Source: Luteolibacter sp. SL250 (GTDB lineage: Bacteria; Verrucomicrobiota; Verrucomicrobiia; Verrucomicrobiales; Akkermansiaceae). From it: a stretch of 64,000 bases of DNA. The DNA is taken from assembly GCF_026625605.1 (NCBI RefSeq), contig NZ_CP113054.1, forward strand, positions 4,154,001 to 4,218,000. Reading direction: 5' to 3'. The translations under genes and the position numbers were made by a program. The notes under the pieces are model-generated. The model made no database searches and had not been told where the DNA came from. It was given only the letters and a program-made list of their open reading frames with translations. This document shows positions 44,012 to 52,391 of this stretch, one piece after another. Position 1 is the first letter of the stretch; the number at the start of each line of letters is the position of its first letter.

Positions 44012-46495
44012 ATGAAATCCATCTTTCTCCTCCCCTTCATCGCCGCCGCTCCGCTCCACGCGCAGGTGGACGAGGCGGATGTCCCCGTGGAGGAGGAGAT
44101 CTCCGGTGAAGCCACGGCGGCGGACGACAAGCCCGTCTCCGCCACCGAGGAAACGCTCGGGGAGATCGTGGTGTCCGCCGCGCGTGACCCTTTCCTGAAC
44201 ATCCGGGGAACGACCACACGCATCGACTCCCGCACCATGGCGGAGAACGGCGTCCAAGATCTGGGTTCGATGGTGAAATATGACCCGACGGTGGTCGTAC
44301 CCTTCGACTCCACGACGGGAGACGGCTCCGTGGGTTATGCCTCGTCCGGTTCCGCGTCCTTCAACATCCGGGGGATCGAGGGCAACCGGGTGGGTATCGA
44401 GGTGGATGGCATCCGCCAGCCGCCGGAATACATCTCGACCTCGTTCGACGCCGGACAGGAGAGCGGAGCCGGTGGCATGGGGAGGGACTATTTCGATCCG
44501 TCGATGTTCCAACTGGTGGAGATCCTCAAGGGCGGGGCCGGCGCGCAGTATGGCTCCGACTCCATGGGGGGGGTGATCTCGATGAAGACGCTCGATCCCC
44601 GGGATCTCTACGCGGACAAGACCTGGGGTGGACTGGCCCGCACCCAGTTTTTCTCGCGCAACGAGGGCCTGGCCTGGCAGCTCGGCGGGGGTGGCCGCGC
44701 GGGTGGACTGGACTACCTCCTTCTCTACGCGGGCCGCGAGTCCAACGAGACGGCCAACAACGGCAGCATCCCCCCGGATCCGATGTCCATCGACAGCTCC
44801 GCGTGGCTGGCGAAGGTCGGCTACGATGCCGGGGACCATGTGTTCCAGTTCACCTTCGAACACTACGAACGGAATCTCCACGCCGACATGCGGAGCGCCA
44901 TCGATCCCGCCGGGGGCATCTTCACCATCTTCCGCGAGGGCATCGACAACTGGCAGGATGTGGAACGCAGCCGCCTGAGCCTGAAATGGCTCTACCAACC
45001 CATCGGGGGTTGGGTGGACAAGGTGGAGACGCAGGCCTACTGGCAGAGCGCCACCAGCGGCAGCCGGAACGTCAGCACGAACCCGACGGTCCGCGCCGTG
45101 GATCTGGGCGGCCCTTTGGCCCCCTACCTGCCTGCCATCCCCGCCCCATGGCGCACCTGGCTCCTCGCCAATAATCCGGACCTGATGGTGCAAGGGCGCA
45201 ACCGCACCCAGGAGATCGAGTTCGAAACCGAGCTTTATGGCATCACGTCGTTCGCCCACAAGACGGTGGAATTCGACGACCAGGAGCATCATTTCCTCTT
45301 CGGCATCGATGCCTCGATGGAAAAGTCATCGAACAGGTTCGACCGGACGGAGACACAGGGCCAGGTGGTCCGGGATCTGACCGATCCACTGAACCCGATC
45401 ATCACCTCCATCGTCACCACGACGGACACCGACCGCATTTCCTTCGCCCCTTCGGAGACCACCCGTGTGGGACTGGTATTCCAGGATGATGTGAAGCTGG
45501 GAACCCTGTGGGAGTTCTCCCCCGGACTGCGTCTGGACTACCACCAGATCGACACGAACCTGACGCAACAGTTCCTCGACCGTTTGCAGGACGCCCTGGG
45601 CGGTGCCGCGACCGCACCGCAGGCGAGCGACGGGTATGACAATTTCACCCTCTCGCCGCGGTTCGACGTGGGCTTCCTGCCGACGGAGAACTCGCGCGTC
45701 TATGCGGGCTACGCGCTGGGCACCAGGAATCCGACCGCGGAGGAACTGACCATGGTTTTCGACCACCCCGCCACGGGAGCCAGTACCCAGACCACCATCC
45801 CCAACCCCGGCCTGAAGGAGGAAACGAGCCACGCCTTCAAGCTGGGCTACAAGGCGGAGGATGACCGCGGGCGTGTGGGGCTGGAGCTGTTCTACACCCG
45901 CTACCAGGATTTCATCGAGAACAACCAGGTGCTGGAAGTCCGGCCGGGTGGCGAAGTCATCACCACCACGCTGAACCAGGGTGAGGCTGAGATCTACGGC
46001 GTCGAGGCCAGCGGCGAATGGGACGCGGGATCCTGGAAACCCGCGCTGACGGGGGTCTCGCTGGGTCTCAGCGCGGGCTACACCATCGGCCGGAACCTGA
46101 CGAAGGATGAGCCGGTGAACACCGTGGAGCCGTGGAAGGCCATCGGCTTCATCGGCTACGCGGATCCGGACGGAAAATACGGCGCGCGCATGATCGGCAC
46201 CTACACCGGAGCCGTCACACGCACGGATGACACGACCATGAATGGCAAGATGTTCCGCCCGGACTCCTGGTTCACGCTCGACCTGCTGGCATGGTGGAAG
46301 CCGGTCCGCGGCCTGACCCTCAACGCGGGGGTCAACAACATCTTCGACGAGCAGTACTGGAACTGGTCCACCGTCCGCCGTGGCGGGGGGCATCTGGGCC
46401 TCGCGGGGGTCGGTGGTGGCCACACTTCGGCGGTCGATGACCGGACCACGGCACCGGGCCGGAATTTCTTTCTCTCCGCCACCTGGCAGTTCTGA
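44012..46495 (+). CDS. TonB-dependent receptor, hemoglobin/heme-type
   Basis: This 827-residue outer-membrane receptor has a signal peptide and then a TonB-box-like EEVLGEIV-type start (sequence EETLGEIVVSAARDP). The plug has FNIRGIEGNRVGIEVDGIRQ and EILKGGAGAQYGSDSMGG, characteristic of hemoglobin/heme/transferrin-type receptors. The beta-barrel ends in the terminal aromatic SATWQF. It imports a ligand, probably heme or an iron complex, using TonB energy. It follows two secreted proteins and a DUF6607 gene in one strand run. No ExbB/ExbD/TonB gene is in the window. Confidence 0.9.
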   Translation: MKSIFLLPFIAAAPLHAQVDEADVPVEEEISGEATAADDKPVSATEETLGEIVVSAARDPFLNIRGTTTRIDSRTMAENGVQDLGSMVKYDPTVVVPFDSTTGDGSVGYASSGSASFNIRGIEGNRVGIEVDGIRQPPEYISTSFDAGQESGAGGMGRDYFDPSMFQLVEILKGGAGAQYGSDSMGGVISMKTLDPRDLYADKTWGGLARTQFFSRNEGLAWQLGGGGRAGGLDYLLLYAGRESNETANNGSIPPDPMSIDSSAWLAKVGYDAGDHVFQFTFEHYERNLHADMRSAIDPAGGIFTIFREGIDNWQDVERSRLSLKWLYQPIGGWVDKVETQAYWQSATSGSRNVSTNPTVRAVDLGGPLAPYLPAIPAPWRTWLLANNPDLMVQGRNRTQEIEFETELYGITSFAHKTVEFDDQEHHFLFGIDASMEKSSNRFDRTETQGQVVRDLTDPLNPIITSIVTTTDTDRISFAPSETTRVGLVFQDDVKLGTLWEFSPGLRLDYHQIDTNLTQQFLDRLQDALGGAATAPQASDGYDNFTLSPRFDVGFLPTENSRVYAGYALGTRNPTAEELTMVFDHPATGASTQTTIPNPGLKEETSHAFKLGYKAEDDRGRVGLELFYTRYQDFIENNQVLEVRPGGEVITTTLNQGEAEIYGVEASGEWDAGSWKPALTGVSLGLSAGYTIGRNLTKDEPVNTVEPWKAIGFIGYADPDGKYGARMIGTYTGAVTRTDDTTMNGKMFRPDSWFTLDLLAWWKPVRGLTLNAGVNNIFDEQYWNWSTVRRGGGHLGLAGVGGGHTSAVDDRTTAPGRNFFLSATWQF

Positions 46496-46509
46496 AGGCC
46501 GGAGCCACG

Positions 46510-46587
46510 CTGGGACCGCGGGATTCATCCCGCTTGGCTTCGCATGCCGGCTGGATTCTCCGGGGCGGGATAAATCCCGCGGTCCCG
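46510..46587. repeat. Long palindromic element, GGGACC subtype (copy c)
   Basis: This roughly 78-base inverted repeat has ends CTGGGACCGCGGG and CCGCGGTCCCGG. Its arms fold as GCGGGAT-TC-ATCCCGC and the loop is TTGGCTTCGCA...GGATTCTCCGGGGCGG. It follows the TonB receptor stop by 14 bases and precedes the DUF1552 gene. Confidence 0.85.
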
Positions 46588-46694
46588 GTTGCGGGCCTGC
46601 CCTTTTTGGCAGACCTTTGCGGAAGAGTGTCCACAGTTGACGGATTTCCGGAAAACTCGGCGTCATCGGTCACGTATCCCTGTTGCCCGCCACC

Positions 46695-47969
46695 ATGCAG
46701 CCCACCTTTTCCAGACGCCGGTTCCTCCGCAGCGCCACCGCGCTGATCGCCCTGCCCGCCCTCGAAGCGTTTGGCGGAACACGCGCCGCCGCGGCCACCA
46801 CCGCCGCCACCGCGAAGCGTGCGAAGAATTTCATCGCCATCGGTTCGTACCTCGGCTGGCACCAGCCCGCGTTCTTCCCGAAGACCGCCGGACGTGACTA
46901 TACGATGCCCGCCAGCCTCACCCCGCTGGAAAAGCACCGGGACCAAATCACCATTTTTTCCGGCTTGGACCACCGCGCGCCCAACGGCCACAAGGCGTGG
47001 TCGAACTTCCTGTGCGGGAACGCCCCCGGATCCTACTCGCTGGACCAGCAGATCGCGGATGCGGTCGGCGGCAAGACCCGCTTCGCCTCCGTGGAGCTGG
47101 CCACCGGCATGGGCGAGGGCGCGAAGTCCATGAGCTACACGAAGCAGGGCATCGGCCTGCCCGCCACCGTGCGACCCAGCGTGCTCTACCGCCAGCTTTT
47201 CGCCTCGAAGGCGAGCCGCGAGCGCACCGAATACCTGCTCAAGAGCGGCCAGAGCTCCATCGACAGCGTGCTGGACGACGCGAAGCGCCTGCAGGCGAAC
47301 CTGCCGCAGCGGGACAAGGACAAGCTGGAGGAGTTCTTCGACTCCTTCCGCAGCGTGGAGAACAAGATGGGCCGCCAGCTCGCCGCGCTGGACCAGCCCG
47401 CGCCGGACCCCGGCTACAAGCTGCCGAGCTACGACCCCATCACGCCGAACCTCCAGATGGAGGCGGGCACCATCATGTATGACCTCATGACGCTGGCGCT
47501 GGACACCGGTTCCACGCACGTGATGTCCCTCTTCCTGGATGGCCTCGGCCAGGTCTTCGCCATCGACGGCGCCGTGCTGAAGGCCGGTTACCACGCGCTT
47601 TCCCACCATGGCAATGATCCGGAAATGATCCGCGACCTCATCGCCATCGAGCGCGCGCACATGGCGTGCTTCTCCGGATTCCTGACCCAGCTTTCGGAAA
47701 AGAAGAACCCGGAAGGCAAGTCGCTGCTGGATGACACCGTCATCCTGCTGGGCACCGGCATGGGCGACGCCAGCCGCCACAGCAACGCGAACCTGCCCAC
47801 CCTGGTGGCGGGCGGCGGCTTCGGCCACGGCCAGCACATCGCCATCGACAGCAAGGCGAAGGACGCCCCGCTGCTGGGCGACCTCTACATCACCATCAAA
47901 CAACGCCTCGGCGTGGAGTCCGGCAACTTCTCCAACGCATCGAGGAACATGAACCAGCTCTTTTCATGA
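46695..47969 (+). CDS. DUF1552 exported protein
   Basis: This 424-residue protein has a Tat-like N terminus (FSRRRFLRSATALIALPAL) and the DUF1552 body with SGLDHRAPNGHKAWSN, ASVELATGMGEGAK and an LGTGMGDASRHSNANLP motif towards the end. DUF1552 proteins are paired with DUF1592/DUF1588/DUF1585 cytochromes in PVC bacteria, and here the partner overlaps by four bases. The function is unknown; both are exported and probably act together. ATG 46695 was chosen since it begins the twin-arginine segment. Confidence 0.92.
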   Translation: MQPTFSRRRFLRSATALIALPALEAFGGTRAAAATTAATAKRAKNFIAIGSYLGWHQPAFFPKTAGRDYTMPASLTPLEKHRDQITIFSGLDHRAPNGHKAWSNFLCGNAPGSYSLDQQIADAVGGKTRFASVELATGMGEGAKSMSYTKQGIGLPATVRPSVLYRQLFASKASRERTEYLLKSGQSSIDSVLDDAKRLQANLPQRDKDKLEEFFDSFRSVENKMGRQLAALDQPAPDPGYKLPSYDPITPNLQMEAGTIMYDLMTLALDTGSTHVMSLFLDGLGQVFAIDGAVLKAGYHALSHHGNDPEMIRDLIAIERAHMACFSGFLTQLSEKKNPEGKSLLDDTVILLGTGMGDASRHSNANLPTLVAGGGFGHGQHIAIDSKAKDAPLLGDLYITIKQRLGVESGNFSNASRNMNQLFS

Positions 47970-50611
47970 TGCACCGGGCTGGAATGGGTGGCCGCCTCCT
48001 CCTGGTGGGGGCGGCGGGTTTCGCGGTGTCATCCGTCCATGCGGCGGAGGCGGGGAAGACCACGTCCATCCCGGATGACGTGGTGGCCGTGCTGGAGAGC
48101 CGCTGCGTGAAATGCCACAACGAGGAGGAGGCCAAGGGCGGCATCAACCTCGACGGGCTGGACATCGACTGGAGCAAGGCAAAGGCGGGCAAGGACTGGG
48201 AAAAGGTGTTCAACGTCCTGGCGCACCAGCAGATGCCTCCGCTGGACAAGGAACAGCCGACGGCGGAGGAGAAGAAGACCCTGCTTTCCTTCCTGGATGG
48301 CGAGCTGAAACAGCACACCCCGTTCGGCGGCACGCTGCCGCGCCGCCTGAACCGCCTGGAATACCGGAACTCCATCCGGACCACCTTCCAGATGCACGAC
48401 TTCGACCTGCCCGCCGGGTTCCCGCGCGACACGCGCGACCACGGCTTTGACACGGTGGCGGAGGCGCTGGTCCTTTCCCCTCCCCTGCTGGAGTCCTATC
48501 ATGAAGTCGCCCGCCAGATCGCGGATGAACTTTTCCCGCCGCCGAAGCCGAAGCCGCCGGTGACGAAGCGCAAGGCGGGCATCCAGGACCTGGTGCTGAG
48601 CTTTTCCGCGGCGTCCCTGCACGGTGACGCGCTGCGCCTGGCCTCCCGCAGCCCCGACATGATGCGGAGCTGCACCTGGCCGAGCAAGATCGAGATCAAG
48701 GACTCCGGCATCTACCGCATCACCGTGTCCACCTCCGCCTTCAAACCGAAGGGCAAGGACCCGATGATCCTGGAGGTGCGTGCCCGCGACCTGTCCGCCA
48801 GCGACCGCCTGCGGATCACGAATTTCCGCCTGCTGCAGGAAATCTCCGTCACCAGCGAAACACCGGAGACCGTCACCTTCGAGGCGGAGCTTCACGAAGG
48901 CCAGACACCCGCCTTCCGCTGGCTGAACGCGGAGCTGGACCATGAGCCGGAAGGCTTCACCGCGCTGCTGGAGGAACGGTTCAAGGAACAACGCTTTCTC
49001 GCCGCATGGCAGGAGATGCTTTTCCCGGGGAACCCGCGGAAGCGCGTCTCCATCACCCCGCTGCGCGGCCGCAACGGCTGGGACATCTTTCTCCGCGCCT
49101 ACAACAACCCGGACCTGAACCTGGCCGACGCCACCCCGGACAACCGCTACACGCAAGCCGCGCTGAAGATGGCGGAGGAGTCCGGCACCTCCCGCGCGCT
49201 GGCGGACACGCTGGCCTACCACTACCATGACAACGGCCCGTCGCTGCAGATCCACGGCGTGGAGATCGAGGGGCCGTTCAAGACCGTGGACGGCCCGCAG
49301 GACATCCGCCGCCGGGAGTGGCGGGAGTGGAGCTTCAGCAACCGCCGGAACGGGGAAAGCGACGTCGCCTTCGCCGACCGCGGGCTGCGTCTTTTCCTGC
49401 CGCGCCTGTTCCGCCGTCCCGTGGGCGACGACGTCCGCAACGAATACCTGGAAATCGCGAAAAACCACTGGGCGCAGGGCCACACCTTCGACGAGGGCAT
49501 GCACCTCATGCTGCGCGCCGCGCTCGTCTCCCCGCGCTTCATCTACCGCGAGATCAACCCCGGCGAGATGGACCAGCACGACCTGGCCAGCCGCGTGGCC
49601 TACTTCCTCACCCGCAACGCGCCGACGGCAAACATCGTCATCCAGGCGCGCGCCGGAAAGCTGTCCGACCCGGCCGTCTACCGTGAGGCCGTCACCAACC
49701 TGATGCCCCGCTCCCCGGGTTCCCCGATGATCCGGGACTTCACCGAGCAGTGGCTGGATACCCGCCTGCTGCCGGAGATCATGCCGGACGAAAAATTCGG
49801 CTTCTCCACCGATGAGGTGGAGCTGGCCAAGGCGGAGGTGGAGCACTTTTTCTTCACCATCCTCAATGAGAACCGCCCGCTGCGCGACTTCATCGATCCG
49901 GATTTCATCACCACCTCCAAGCGGTTCGCGATGGAGAACTACGACTACACGGTGAAGGGCGAGAAGCGGGTGAACCCTGCCAGCGCCTACATCACGGAAC
50001 AGCGCAAGATCGAGCACCTGCCCGTCCCGCGCGGCGGGGTACGCGGCGGCCTGCTGGGACAGTCCGCCGTCATGATGGCCACCGCCAACGGCGTGGACAC
50101 CCAGCCGGTGCTGCGCGGCGTATGGGTGCTGGAAAAGATCCTGGGCGTCCCCCTTCCTCCGGTCCCCAGCAATGTCCCCGCGCTGACCCCGGACACCCAG
50201 GGCGCGAAGACCCCGCGCGACCTGCTGGGCGCCCATACGAAATCCGCCGACTGCCGGGGCTGCCACAACCAGATCGACCCCATCGGCTTCGTGCTGGAGA
50301 ATTTCGACCCCGTCGGCGGATGGCGCGAGGACTGGCCCGGCATCAACGTGAAGATCGACCCGTCGGGCGTCCTGCCGGATGGCACCCCCATCGCCGGCTA
50401 CACCGACCTGAAACAGTGGATCTCCGGCAACATCAACCTCTTCGCCGAGTGCCTTTCGGAAAAGCTCATGATCTACGCCACCGGCAGGATCCCCAGCTAC
50501 GCGGAGAAGCAGGAGTTGAAAGGCATCGTCGCAAAGGTGGAGCAGGACAAAGGCGGCTTCCGCGACCTGTTCCTGGCGCTGATGGAGAGCAGGACGTTCC
50601 GGACGAGGTGA
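47966..50611 (+). CDS. Cytochrome c / DUF1592-DUF1588-DUF1585 protein
   Basis: This 881-residue exported protein has an N-terminal signal, one heme motif CVKCH (about residues 46-50) followed by the MPPLDKEQPT segment, a DUF1587-type LNRLEYRNSIRTTF region, DUF1592 and DUF1588 domains in the middle, and a DUF1585 end. The standard HxIxPIGFxLENFD motif is visible as NQIDPIGFVLENFD, and CRGCH (CRGCHNQIDP) adds a second CXXCH. It is coupled to the DUF1552 gene by a four-base overlap. Role unknown. Confidence 0.93.
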   Translation: MMHRAGMGGRLLLVGAAGFAVSSVHAAEAGKTTSIPDDVVAVLESRCVKCHNEEEAKGGINLDGLDIDWSKAKAGKDWEKVFNVLAHQQMPPLDKEQPTAEEKKTLLSFLDGELKQHTPFGGTLPRRLNRLEYRNSIRTTFQMHDFDLPAGFPRDTRDHGFDTVAEALVLSPPLLESYHEVARQIADELFPPPKPKPPVTKRKAGIQDLVLSFSAASLHGDALRLASRSPDMMRSCTWPSKIEIKDSGIYRITVSTSAFKPKGKDPMILEVRARDLSASDRLRITNFRLLQEISVTSETPETVTFEAELHEGQTPAFRWLNAELDHEPEGFTALLEERFKEQRFLAAWQEMLFPGNPRKRVSITPLRGRNGWDIFLRAYNNPDLNLADATPDNRYTQAALKMAEESGTSRALADTLAYHYHDNGPSLQIHGVEIEGPFKTVDGPQDIRRREWREWSFSNRRNGESDVAFADRGLRLFLPRLFRRPVGDDVRNEYLEIAKNHWAQGHTFDEGMHLMLRAALVSPRFIYREINPGEMDQHDLASRVAYFLTRNAPTANIVIQARAGKLSDPAVYREAVTNLMPRSPGSPMIRDFTEQWLDTRLLPEIMPDEKFGFSTDEVELAKAEVEHFFFTILNENRPLRDFIDPDFITTSKRFAMENYDYTVKGEKRVNPASAYITEQRKIEHLPVPRGGVRGGLLGQSAVMMATANGVDTQPVLRGVWVLEKILGVPLPPVPSNVPALTPDTQGAKTPRDLLGAHTKSADCRGCHNQIDPIGFVLENFDPVGGWREDWPGINVKIDPSGVLPDGTPIAGYTDLKQWISGNINLFAECLSEKLMIYATGRIPSYAEKQELKGIVAKVEQDKGGFRDLFLALMESRTFRTR

Positions 50612-50615
50612 GGGA

Positions 50616-50637
50616 GGAGCGTGGATTTCACTCCGCC
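50616..50637. repeat. Degenerate half-arm of the GGAGCG palindromic family
   Basis: GGAGCGTGGATTTCACTCCG resembles a single arm of the 70-base element (compare GGAGCGCGGACTTCAGTCCG), with changes at two places. No matching second arm was found nearby, so this is probably a decayed or truncated copy. Confidence 0.4.
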
Positions 50638-50791
50638 GAGGGCCTATCATAGCGAGAAGGCGGTCCGAATGATCATCCCCGGGGAAAACCCATAACCCTA
50701 AGATCAATCAGTCGAACCGCCTGTGTCTCGCGACATCTTCAGAATAGCAAGAGGCGTGCCAGGTGGGATGGAGATGAGGGTTTGCGGGCAG

Positions 50792-51019
50792 TAAGGAGGG
50801 AGGACACTCCTGTCCTCCGGCGGCATTGGCGAATGAAGAACAAGGTGGATCTATTCGGAAATGCCTTTGCTATCAGTTCCGGTTGCAGTCGATTAAGGAG
50901 GGAGGACACTCCTGTCCTCCGGCGGCATTGGCGGATGAAGAACAAGGTAGACCCATCCGGAAATGCTTTTGCTATCGGTTCCGGTTGCAGTCGGAGGACA
51001 GGAGCGTCCTCCCTCCTTA
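50792..51019. repeat. REPIN-like composite element (copy 2): tandem 102-base unit plus inverted end
   Basis: TAAGGAGGGAGGAC... arms start at 50792 and 50894 (period 102 bases) and an inverted arm ends at 51019. Each arm holds GGAGGACA-CTCC-TGTCCTCC (the last one with a GCG variant). Spacer text (GGCGGCATTGGCGAATGAAG, CGGAAATGC, GTTCCGGTTGCAG) is repeated in both units. The 3' end of the membrane-protein gene 50893-51369 runs into this element. Confidence 0.85.
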
Positions 51020-51369
51020 CTGGTCACAAAAAGCACCGCCGAGACCAGCAGCAGAATAACGGTCAGCCACGCGCCGAACTGGATGACAACCATGCTTTCG
51101 CCCAGACTGGCTAACAGACTTTCCAAATTGGGAAGGTTACTCCACTTTCTACTGCTGCTGACCACGACGAAGATCGACCAGATGCCACAAAGCAGGCCTG
51201 TAGCTCCCTGGACGCCGCACAACAGAAGGAATGCCCGGCGCCAGCGATGATCCAGCGCCCGGAAATGGATCACCCCGGCGAACGCGAGGATCGTCAGGAA
51301 AAGCAGCAGGAGGACATGGCCGGAGGTTCCCATTTCCTTGTAGAGGTCCAGCAGGGTCGGCTCTGGCAT
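50893..51369 (-). CDS. Small membrane protein with repeat-derived C terminus
   Basis: This 158-residue protein has three to four hydrophobic segments in residues 15-118 (GHVLLLLFLTILAFAGVI and a C-terminal GAWLTVILLLVSAVLFVTS). After TSK, the frame enters a REPIN-like element and gains about 40 residues encoded by repeat DNA (beginning EGGRSCPPTATG and ending EDRSVLPP), so the original stop was probably lost by element insertion. It is followed on the same strand (24 bases upstream) by another multi-pass membrane protein. No known domain; the ancestral protein length was about 118 residues. Confidence 0.65.
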   Translation of the reverse strand: MPEPTLLDLYKEMGTSGHVLLLLFLTILAFAGVIHFRALDHRWRRAFLLLCGVQGATGLLCGIWSIFVVVSSSRKWSNLPNLESLLASLGESMVVIQFGAWLTVILLLVSAVLFVTSKEGGRSCPPTATGTDSKSISGWVYLVLHPPMPPEDRSVLPP

Positions 51370-51393
51370 ATCGGTGGGTGCGGACGGATGTTG

Positions 51394-52206
51394 TTACCAC
51401 GAATGGACCTTGAGGACATCCACCCAGCTTTTTCCGGAGATGGCGGGATGGGTGGCATTGATGACCACGATGGCTTTGAAAATGACCAGACAAGAAGTGA
51501 TGAGAATCAGCATGGTCAGTCCGAAGACCACATAGGCCAGCCTCAGCCGGAAACGGGGGTGCAGGCGGCAGGATATCACGGCGGCCACGATCAGCCAAAA
51601 GGGAATGAACCATCCCGCGATATGCCCGGTCAGCAACCAATGCAGCACCGTGACCGGACCCTCGGTTTCATAGACGCCCGGACTGGCAGGATGGAAAGCG
51701 ACCGCCTTGGAGTGGGCACGGATGTTGAGCAGCCCTTCTCCGGAAAAGCAGAGGAAAACCATCGCCACGGACGCCGTCCAGATGATGCCCACCGTTCCGG
51801 GTCGGCGATGCCGGATCGGCAGATACAGGATCACCATCCCGGCCACCAGCAGCACCGTGGTAAGTGCGGAAATGGCCAACGGAAACAGAAGCTCCTCCAG
51901 TCCCATCAGGATTGTCCGGAAAGGCTGCCCCCCGGCGACACCCGGTTCGAAGGAAACGGTCTGGCGGTATCCCGCGCCGAACTCCGTGATGCCGAGAAGC
52001 AGCGGCACCGGAGAAAGGGCAAGGCAGCACCACGTCCACCGCTCATCCAGATCACGGAAAAAGGCCAGTGCCTGCAGGACCATCACCACCACACCAACGG
52101 CAACCGGCACGGCTCCACCGGGAATGCCTGCGATGGTCATGTGATGGAGGTCCGGCATATCCGTGTGTCCGGCATGCTGGAGCGGATGGTCCGCATCGTC
52201 CAGCAT
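51394..52206 (-). CDS. Multi-pass membrane protein of unknown function
   Basis: This 270-residue protein has about seven hydrophobic helices (for example PVAVGVVVMVLQALAFF and RLAYVVFGLTMLILITS) without a recognised transporter or sensor signature. It is adjacent (24-base gap) to the membrane protein at 50893-51369, with which it shares the general style of paired small membrane proteins. The pair is bracketed by two REPIN-like elements in the same orientation. The start lies 18 bases after the second element. No function is assigned. Confidence 0.68.
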   Translation of the reverse strand: MLDDADHPLQHAGHTDMPDLHHMTIAGIPGGAVPVAVGVVVMVLQALAFFRDLDERWTWCCLALSPVPLLLGITEFGAGYRQTVSFEPGVAGGQPFRTILMGLEELLFPLAISALTTVLLVAGMVILYLPIRHRRPGTVGIIWTASVAMVFLCFSGEGLLNIRAHSKAVAFHPASPGVYETEGPVTVLHWLLTGHIAGWFIPFWLIVAAVISCRLHPRFRLRLAYVVFGLTMLILITSCLVIFKAIVVINATHPAISGKSWVDVLKVHSW

Positions 52207-52224
52207 GGAAGGATGGGATCCGAA

Positions 52225-52384
52225 TAAGGAGGGAGGACATTGCGGCTACGCCGCTATGTCCGATTCGCTCCCACTCCTGTCCTCCGGCGGCATTGGCGGA
52301 TGAGATGACAGGTTGATCTATCCGGAAATGCTTTTGCTATGAGTTCCGGTTGCAGCCGGAGGACAGGAGTGTCCTCCCTCCTTA
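52225..52384. repeat. REPIN-like doublet (copy 3) with alternate loop in the left arm
   Basis: The left arm begins TAAGGAGGGAGGACA, but instead of the CTCC loop it carries a roughly 34-base stretch beginning TTGCGGCTACGCCGC (a second hairpin, GCGGC-TAC-GCCGC) before CTCCTGTCCTCC resumes. The spacer matches copy 2 (GGCGGCATTGGCGGATGA ... GTTCCGGTTGCAG). An inverted right arm ends TTA at 52384. It lies between the membrane-protein gene and the SGNH gene. Confidence 0.8.
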
Positions 52385-52391
52385 CGGCTCC

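Noticed and set aside
48029..50707. Minus-strand open frame of 892 codons opposite the DUF1592 cytochrome gene
   Set aside because: The plus-strand gene has CVKCH and DUF1592-type motifs; the antisense string is rich in Arg/Val/Gly/His without motifs.
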